Shown here one piece after another: positions 56,801 through 64,000 of a stretch of DNA of 64,000 nucleotides. The stretch comes from Glandiceps talaboti (lineage: Eukaryota; Hemichordata; Enteropneusta; Spengelidae): the NCBI RefSeq assembly GCF_964340395.1, contig NC_135559.1:1160001-1224000 (forward strand). The letters run 5' to 3'. Position numbers and translations under genes: made by a program. The notes below the pieces were generated by a model. That model was not told the DNA's origin. It made no database searches and saw nothing but the letters and a program-made list of their open reading frames with translations. Numbering within the stretch: position 1 is the stretch's first letter; each line of letters opens with the position of its first letter.

Positions 56801-59800
56801 TTTAATAGAGTATATTTGTCATGGTCTTGTGGTATAAATCTTACTTTCAGATCTAACAAGTTTAGTAAGAGTTTGTAAAATAATGATATACTAGTATAAT
56901 GTTGGTTCTATACAGCACTTTCCTACACTGTGCTCAAAGTGCTTTACAATTAGTACCCATGGCATGGACCTATAATGGCATCATAGCCCTTTATACAACA
57001 CCCCCCCCCCCTCTCCTCCGAGAGTACATGTGTATACAATCCCTTGCAGCCTCCAGTGAATTAAAGCATTCACATAGCAACCTCTATCCTAACAGGTCCC
57101 AATTATACAGCCAGGTTGACTGAGGCACAATTGTGGTTCAAATCTTGTCCAAGGACTTTCACCATACAGAAACAAGCAGCAGCAATGCCAGCCACTCTAA
57201 CCATTTGACCATCATGACTCCACAAATGTAATCTATCACAACTGTTTCCCTGAATTTTGTATAATGCTGTATAGTTTCTCTTTGCAGTAAACTTTAATGA
57301 ATTTCATATACTATACATACCTATGAGCCTCCATCTTCTGCTTTAATCTTTGAAATTCAGCTATTTCTCTCCTAGCATCATCCAACCTACACAATAAAAC
57401 ACATCAAGAACACATGATTTGATGACATCACCCATCCTACACAATAAAAGACATCAAAGCAAGAACACATGATATGATGACATCACCCATCCTACACAAT
57501 AAAAGACATCAAAGCAAGAACACATGATTTGATGACATCATCCATCCTACACAATAAAAGACATCAAAGCAAGAACACATGATTTGATGACATCATCTCT
57601 CCTACACAATAAAAGACATCAAAGCAAGAACACATGATTTGATGACATCATCCAACCTACACAATAAATGACATCAAAGTAAGAACACATGATTTGATGA
57701 CATGTACTACTACTGGGGGTGCTAGTAGTAGTATACACCAAACTCAACACAGCTTCTGTATACATTGGTGCAAACATTGTAGAAAATAAAATCCCTCTTA
57801 GATGTAGATGTAGTAAAATTCACCGATGACCTTTGAAATTCTTTGACTATACTAAGGTGGAGGTACAACTCACTTGTGGAAAGCAACTTCCAACGACACA
57901 ACATTACTATCATTCATTACATCTTTAACACTAAAACCAACTACTTCTTGGTTCTTACCTTTCCTCATACTCCTGTGTAGTTACTTTTAGTTTAGTATCT
58001 TTCTTAGCTAATTCCAACTGAGTATCTATTCTTTGTTGTTCTAATTCTTCTTGGTGTCTTTCATTGATTTCATGAATTTGTTTCCGATGTGATTCTCTGA
58101 TCTCACTTTCTGAGGCAGCCATTTTCTCATGGACATCAGCCAGCTTGTCAGCAATCTAAGTAGACCAGAAAAGAAATGTTTTCAGAGGTTTGTCAATTTC
58201 TGGTTCCAAGACACATTGCATGACAACATCATTTTTGTTTTGTGTACTACGTCACTGACTGGCAATTCAAGAACTGTCTATAGTTTACATCCAATCTAAA
58301 TTAATTTACATTACCATCAGGATACACCTCTAGAGGGCAGTGTTTATTGTAAAGGTTTATTTATCTAACTTTCCACTGTACCACTACATACGTGGCATGC
58401 ATTTACATAATGACATACACTATAATTTATACATCGGTGGGCATAGGAAGTACTAAGAATCTTATATATTGTAATTGAATTAGAATTATTGAATGATTGA
58501 CATGACTGGTTTGTCAGAATACATGCTGGATTGATCTCAAATACAGCCATATCTGAGTTAAAGATCCTTGGCTAAGATTTGAATCCCACTTATGCCTTGG
58601 ATCACCCAGTTGTAGAAATGGGTACCTGATAGGATGGGATTATTATGGGATACATTTTAAAGGTATTAGCGTGCATTCTCCATAGTTGGACAAATCTCTA
58701 CATTTACATGACATATGTATGCATTTCTGTGTTATCTACCCGGGTATTGTTACAGTGAAGTATATAGTATGAAAATGAAGCTAATGCAATGACTTGCTAT
58801 GTTAGTTAATGGCAAGCACTCACAGAAATGTACAAGTTAGACATACAGCTTGTTGGAAAAGCCTGATGTGGTGTGAATCTAGTCAATGATTCATGATATC
58901 TTTGTACCCATTTACTCCTGACGTTAGACATATGACAATGTAATAATACCTTATTGATATTATCAGTGGATTTGAAGCAATCTGTCATACTGTCATACTC
59001 AGTGGATAATACAAGTGCATTGGCAAAGAGATCCAACTTAGAAGGCAGCAAAAGAAAAGACAGATAATGATGATGATATAAATAATTAGTACAGGTAGAT
59101 GTGTTTATAGAAGTGTGTACATGTAGTATGTATTTTAAGTGGTTTGTGTAGTACATGGGTAAGTTATTGGCAAAGAGATCCAACTTAGAAGGCAGGTAGA
59201 GAATAGAAATGATAATGACATTAATTAGTATGGGCTGTGTTCATGCAATTTGTAATATGTATATGTTTATGTGTATGTGTATGTGTATGTGTCTGTCTGT
59301 CTGTATGTATGTCTGTCTGTCTGTTGGTCAGTATGTATGTATGTATGTATGTATGTATGTATGTATGTATGTATGTATGTATGTATGTATGTATGTATGT
59401 ATGTATGTATGTATGTATGTATGTATGTATGTATGTATGTATGTATGTATGTATGTATGTATGTATGTATGTATGTATGTATGCATGCATGCATGCATGC
59501 ATGCATGCATGTATGTATGTATGTATGTATGCATGTACTTGTTCGGTATGTATGTATCTATGTAGTACGTATGTACATATGTGAATAAGAATCTAACATG
59601 TATGATACAACTGAAGTAAACATTTCGACTTCTCACCTGTCTCTCCATTTCAGATTGGTGTTCTGATTCCATCTTTGCCTTAGTAGCTTCATGTCTAGCT
59701 TCTAGCAAACTAATCTCCATTTTGAGATTCTCCTGTAGATCACATCAATACAGAACAGAAACATATTAACTAAATGCCGCCCTCTATCAGTGTTGATCAC

Positions 59801-62800
59801 ACCAATACTGAACAGAATTATTCAGAGTCATTGAGAACATGCCATTCAGAAATTTAAATACACAGATTGTATACACACATATGTATAACATGTCCTCTGT
59901 TCCTGAGAACCGAATTAAATTAGTTGATAGATTCTCTCTGAACTGAGTACACCAATACAATTGAATGTCACTTCATAAGCAGGTTTTGATCATGTCTATT
60001 AATAACCTTGCCAAGCTGACTTAGCAACCTATACCACATGATTGACCACAGACCCTACACGAAACCCTACACAAAACCCTAAACGAAACCCTACACAAAA
60101 CCCTTGTGGGTCTATGGATTAACTTACATACTTTGAAAACTCTGTAAAGTGTTTTTATCAATTCTAAGACATGACTAACCTTATCACGTTTCACAGTATC
60201 AAATTCCATTCTCACTTTCTCTAGCTCTGTTTGTACAGATGCAAGGACTTTCTGGGAGTCTTCTGCAGCTCTGCTTTCCCTTTCTACATTTTTCTAAAAG
60301 AAAACAAAATGATTCTTCTATGACATGTTCATTTGAATTGAAATATTAATTGGTGATTAACTGATACAGCAATGGCTGTCTGATTAAAAAAAAAAATCTG
60401 TGTCAGCTAGTACAGATTTAAAAGAAAATGTTATGACTCTGGTAGTCCAGCCTTCGGTTTACTATGATAGATATAAACTAAATCTATTGTTCTTCAATGT
60501 GGTAGATTACACAAGTGGGTGATAGCAGTTCCTCTGTTGTGCGATTCTAATCATCCTGTGATCAACATAGCATAAACATTCAATGTCCCAAAACAGCACT
60601 GCAAGTTCATGTAACTCTAAATAAACTAGTTTTCAGCTGACAACTCTCTACTGAGACTAAACAATGTCAATTCAATAGCTTATCATTGTCGATTCAACAT
60701 GTTGCGACACTAGTTTTAGTTTGTGTCTATCTTAGGAAACCGAAGGCTCAACTACCAGGATAATACCATTATGTGATATTTTGACTTACCTTTTGTTGTT
60801 CCATGGCACTGAAGTGTTCCTCTGCAACTCTTTCTAACTTTTCTTGTAATTCACATTCTACTTTATGCCAGTGGTCCCGTTCCTAATACAAATAGAAAAG
60901 TATTCAAAATATAGTTATATTAATTCAAAATATTCAAAAATGTAATCATTTCACAATTATAATAAATAAAATAGTATAGATATTTTGAAAGATAAGTCTC
61001 ATTGTTTATACAACACAGTTGCCAAACTGACAATCTTTAAAAACTCATACTTCATTTAAAGTAGCATGTGATGAGAATACAAAAATCTTACACTTTTGCT
61101 TTTACTTTGTTCAAGTAAACTCTAACCATAGACCCTATGTGTGTAGGGGACTATGGTCTAACCCACTTTCGACTAAAATTCAGCAGAAAGGTCAGAGGTC
61201 AACATACAAGTTATTAAAATATGAGATCACAATGATATCAAAATCACCCAATTTAGAATCAAAATAACTGCCAAAAATACTGCGTTAACTTTGTGGAGAA
61301 ATAAAAGATTGTTGACTTCCTTGAAAATAAAACAATGAACCCTCCAATTTTTTCTACTTCAAAAACACCAGGCACAAGCTTTCATATGGCAAAGTTTTAA
61401 AATTTCAATAAATTAGATTTTCAGGGTCATTGGTCCTCAGGTGTATTTCTACCTTAAAGGAGAATGCCACTCCAGGAGATGAAAGTATTTTCATAAACTT
61501 TGGGTTCTGGAGAGTCATTTCATGATTTCATACCACAATTCAGTGTTCTGTGGCAACTGGGCAGCAAATATGTGATGTGAAATCATCAAATGACTCCAAA
61601 GTTTATGAAAATACTTTAATATTTCTTGGCGTGGCATCACCCTTTAAATTATCTGTAGAACAATTAATAACATAAAACTTACCTCATCTAATGTCTTCTC
61701 TAGTTTGTCCACTTCTTTTTCCAACTTTTCATTTTTCTTCACTGCATCATTACGTTCACTTTCTAACTTTTCTACTCTTATTCTTTCATTTTCCAAAATC
61801 TTCAAAGTTTCATTTCTTTCCTTACTTTGCATTTCCATCTACAAGTATGAACAATTAATTAGTCAGTTTTATGTCTAGGTGGTCTATAATGGTCTATAAA
61901 GTCAATAACGTCTACTACCGGTGGTAGTCTATTACTACACAATGTACTCGTCGGTGGGGGCCAGAACGTTAGATCTGTGTCAGGGGTAATAGTTGTAAAT
62001 CGTTACTATGTTGAATGTACAGGGACTGGTATGTGACTAGGTGTGTACACCCTTCTGGAAAGACATAACATGTTTTAAAATGAAAACTAATGGTTCCAGA
62101 GTGGAGGCTAGGAACGGTATAGATTGTACCAAGTTCATGTCATAATTAAGTACGAAAAAGCAGCAGAAATTTCAGACAAGTTTTGAATCTAATTTCAATA
62201 TTAGATTTCATTTTCTCTGTTATCTGGTACTAAACCCTCAACACAAACTGTATGATATAGAGTGTAGAAGTTCATAATACTAAGTACCTGGCTCTTTCTG
62301 TCAGATTCTGCCTTTGATGCTCTTAGTTGTTCCTTACTAAGCCTCTCTACTGCTTCAGCTAGTTCTGTCTCAAATTTGCCAAGTATCTGTAAACAAACAA
62401 ACAAACAAACATAGACATGTAGTTAATCTAGTCAAGTGGTACAAACTGAACTTGTAAACTTTTAACTCAACATAAAATATTTGAAAATAAAACTTTAATT
62501 AAACTGTTAGTATCATGGTAATGATGATATATGCCTTCTATGACGTTATAATTGTCCTCTGGCTTTCTTAGAACTGTTATTTTGACACCATTTTTATATG
62601 ACTGTATAACATATTACATCACTGGATTGTTAATAAGTTATATCTTCATACCAGGTTTGTGTTCAGTCAACTACACAGACAACTTTGTGCAGTACTGATG
62701 CAGTGCAGTGCTACAACAGCACAATACACAACAAAAATATGCCGCTAAATGTATCAACTCAGCGTACAAATAAATACACTTTCAGTGTATTTGTCAATAA

Positions 62801-63981
62801 TTATGAGTGATGCAAATCTGGATATACATGTATTCGGAATTCTCCTCACAAATAAATGACAGACAATGAGAAATATCCCAGAAGTTCAAGTATTGTTATT
62901 GTTGGTGCTGTAAAATTTGACACCTACCTCTCGTTGTTTCTCACTGGATCTTTCAGCCTTTTCCTTCTCTTCTTTTAACCTTTCCATAAAAGTGTTTTTC
63001 TCAGATTCATGTTTCTTCCATCCTTCCACAACCTTGGCAAGTGTCTGTAAAAGAACAGTCACATTACTTCATTTCATTCAATCATTCTATGTTTTTCTCA
63101 TTATCATTTTACTACCATACATAAATTTTTGTCAGCATGTCAATAAAACATCAGTTTGCTAGAATTCAAAAGAATTAAGGATAGAGTCTAACTAGACTCA
63201 GTTCAATGGACTCACTAACCTAATTTGTTCTCTTTGCACATGTGCAACAACGTTGATTTATTCCATCTTTTGTGTTTCAGTGTAAACAGTCTAAATCGTC
63301 TATCGGTCTATCATGTAAACAGTCAAAATCGTCTATCGGTCTATCATGTCAACAGTCAAAATCGTCTATCGGTCTATTGTGTAAACAGTCAAAATTGTCT
63401 ATCGGTCTATCATGTAAACAGTCTAAATCGTCTATCGTGTAAACAGTCAAAATTGTCTATCGGCCTATTGTGCAAACACATGAAAATGCACTAACAGGTA
63501 AACAGCATTAAAACATTTCAACTGAAATGTCATCAAGTAAATTTAGCCTTAGACTTTCCTGACCAATGAGGGCAGCATATACAATGCAAAGTCAAGTCAA
63601 CAAAAATGGAAGATGAACAACATTTGGTGTTGGGTTGTTAGTTGTGTGTCTTCTAAGTCTAGAAAATCACTGGATGTAACCAGTCTTTATAGTTTGTTAT
63701 ATAATCCTTCCAAAGTCCTTAGTAAGTTGTATATATATACAAAATGTTATAAATTGTTGAGATATGTTAAACCCGAGTCACTGAAATCAAGTCTACATTG
63801 TAGAATGTGTTTCTTACCCTGTACATACCTTGTCAAGTCTACCTGTGTTTCTTACCCTGTACATACCTTGTCAAGTCTACCTGTGTTTCTTACCCTGTAC
63901 ATACCTTGTCAAGTCTACCTGTGTTTCTTACCCTGTACATACCTTGACAAATCTACCTGTGTTTCTTACCCTGTACATACC
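47172..63981 (-). CDS. CNTROB: Centrobin (CNTROB), 5' end outside the window
   Basis: Exons in transcript order (minus strand): end of an exon in the 63829-63981 array, then 62928-63044, 62288-62386, 61683-61838, 60790-60882, 60180-60293, 59637-59732, 57959-58155, 57321-57386, 56614-56716, 52777-53377, 51981-52355, 51524-51665, 51043-51121, 50579-50687, 49748-50053, 48997-49192, 48414-48543, 47172-47348 (stop TAA). All phases agree; 1,051 aa from 63044. Centrobin landmarks occur in order: LDK/TLAKVVEGWKKHE, EISLLEARHEATKAKMESE, HRKQIHEINERHQEEL, ELVSKLQTLMQSHCNEALKI, MQVAEISRLLEVYK and FLHYLREVP. The N-terminal half is one long coiled coil; the rest is Gln/Ser/Pro-rich and longer than in the human protein (903 aa). 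Centrobin sits on daughter centrioles, is needed for centriole duplication and ciliogenesis, and was found as a BRCA2 partner. No start codon is in the window. Confidence 0.9.
47460..47745. repeat. (CA)n tracts and an (ACAA)n tract in centrobin intron
   Basis: CA runs at 47462-47518 and 47577-47618, and ACAA units at 47708-47745, between the last two exons. Confidence 0.95.
48414..48447 (-). repeat. Coding CAA repeat (polyglutamine) in centrobin
   Basis: The penultimate exon ends in about 11 Gln codons, nearly all CAA, followed directly by the donor gtttgt. Repeat length is likely to vary between alleles. Confidence 0.9.
48660..48830. repeat. About 63-bp tandem repeat, 3 copies, centrobin intron
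   Basis: Units with tgtaactttaggcc, agtaatacttt and cgtctgagcttgaatcat. Confidence 0.85.
50905..51030. repeat. Dispersed repeat R2, copy in centrobin intron
   Basis: Contains gagtcaccacacagtaagag, caaattttggtgtgtcacta and cttagagggcacacta, matching the EMSY-intron copies. A (CA)n run lies at 50799-50840. Confidence 0.65.
51765..51950. repeat. Imperfect repeat next to centrobin exon 51981-52355
   Basis: Blocks gacaagagggcctta, gtaaatggtaactgtctta and cctgggcagtgg are repeated 2-3 times. On the minus strand several copies read ccaggtaag, so they resemble extra donors, but no exon sequence is included. Confidence 0.75.
52950..53265 (-). repeat. Coding 33-bp minisatellite in centrobin (11-aa repeats)
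   Basis: Inside exon 52777-53377 about nine tandem 11-residue units alternate between DQYQTSGQRHA and DQYQSNGQGQT, a 66-bp higher-order unit. The repeats are hydrophilic and probably disordered. I do not recall such repeats in vertebrate centrobin. Confidence 0.92.
53380..56610. other. Large centrobin intron with dispersed repeats
   Basis: A 3.2-kb intron. It contains a block with gacaagggcccttaggtcac (53610-53680) that resembles 16630-16715, and two tandem copies with agattgcatagtttggccac (53800-53945). No nested gene is supported. Frames near 54797 and 55340 have no recognisable homology. Confidence 0.5.
56907..57225. repeat. Dispersed repeat R3, longest copy
   Basis: Joins the head seen at 44506 (tacagcactttcctacactg, gtgctttaca) to the tail seen at 33380 (attaaagcattcacatagca, aggtcccaattatacagcc). 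It therefore defines an element of about 300 bp. Confidence 0.7.
57382..57705 (-). repeat. 55-bp array that multiplies a centrobin splice acceptor
   Basis: On the minus strand, exon 57321-57386 starts after cttttattgtgtag-type sequence (acceptor AG at 57387-57388). The same acceptor plus the first 11 exon bases (GATGGATGATG, true exon GTTGGATGATG) recurs upstream with plus-strand cctac marks at 57436, 57491, 57546, 57601 and 57656: one period of 50 and four of 55. That makes six acceptors, of which only the last is followed by the rest of the exon. Confidence 0.93.
59270..59530. repeat. (ATGT)n microsatellite with (ATGC) block
   Basis: About 45 ATGT units, then ATGC units; the same composition as the 2.1-kb tract. 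It ends about 105 bases from centrobin exon 59637-59732. Confidence 0.97.
60050..60108. repeat. Short degenerate array with ccctaaacgaaa/ccctacacaaaa
   Basis: Five units of about 11-12 bases. They look superficially like telomere repeats but are not ccctaa units. Confidence 0.7.
60431..60770. mobile_element. Foldback element in centrobin intron
   Basis: ctggtagtccagccttcggttt at the left end is mirrored by aaaccgaaggctcaactaccag at the right end; arms extend to about 55 bases with mismatches. No coding capacity. Confidence 0.75.
61454..61647. mobile_element. Foldback MITE in centrobin intron
   Basis: Starts ttaaaggagaatgccactcc and ends with the complementary ggcgtggcatcaccctttaa. The interior pairs over taaagtattttcataaact/agtttatgaaaatactttaa-like stretches. 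No coding capacity. Confidence 0.85.
63270..63475. repeat. About 33-bp minisatellite, 6 copies, centrobin intron
   Basis: Units gtaaacagtcaaaatcgtct plus atcggtctatcat, with small variants. Confidence 0.92.
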
Positions 63982-64000
63982 TTGTCAAGTCTACCTGTGT
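63810..64000 (-). repeat. 38-bp array that multiplies a centrobin splice donor
   Basis: On the minus strand each unit reads GGTAGACTTGACAAG/gtatg, then tacagggtaagaaacaca. It encodes ...RLDK and a donor exactly where centrobin needs the exon that precedes TLAKVVEGW. Exon ends fall at 63981, 63943 (variant), 63905, 63867 and 63829. The array continues past the right edge, so the true exon is probably outside or at the edge. Confidence 0.88.

Noticed and set aside
60050-60108. Interstitial telomere repeat
   Set aside because: Units are ccctacacaaaa/ccctaaacgaaa, not ccctaa.

Overview
The window is AT-rich eukaryotic DNA from an invertebrate animal. Its genes are split by many short introns with GT-AG borders, and introns and spacers are full of microsatellites, minisatellites and small foldback elements. 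The five genes I can place are all metazoan (cilium, centriole or chromatin). Their closeness to the human proteins suggests a slowly evolving deuterostome or lophotrochozoan; I cannot name the species.

Layout. 1-5.0 kb: no gene seen, but a tRNA-derived SINE, a long (ATGT)n/(GT)n tract and dispersed repeats. 5.04-5.53 kb (minus): CEP19. 5.6-7.3 kb: a shared head-to-head promoter with NRF1-like and YY1-like sites. 7.35-24.45 kb (plus): an EMSY orthologue in 21 coding exons (1,396 aa, every exon phase checked), which continues past the normal EMSY C-terminus into a bromodomain. 27.6-33.9 kb and 38.4-44.1 kb (plus): two tandem CFAP97D-type genes with the same exon plan. 47.17 kb to the right edge (minus): centrobin (CNTROB), 18 exons placed (1,051 aa), 5' end outside the window.

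Functional theme. CEP19, the CFAP97D pair and centrobin act at centrioles or ciliary axonemes. EMSY and centrobin were both first described in mammals as BRCA2-interacting proteins. Whether their proximity means anything is unknown.

Most unusual signal. In EMSY and centrobin, tandem repeats repeatedly start exactly across an exon border, so that splice sites themselves are multiplied: a 30-bp in-frame donor array, a 59-bp array with 23 acceptors, a 73-bp acceptor duplication, a 61-bp duplication with a dead acceptor, and a 31-bp array built from the stop-codon region (all EMSY); a 55-bp acceptor array and a 38-bp donor array (centrobin). In the acceptor cases only the copy next to the rest of the exon keeps the reading frame. 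This looks like a recurrent way of making minisatellites at splice junctions, and in one case it offers in-frame alternative donors.
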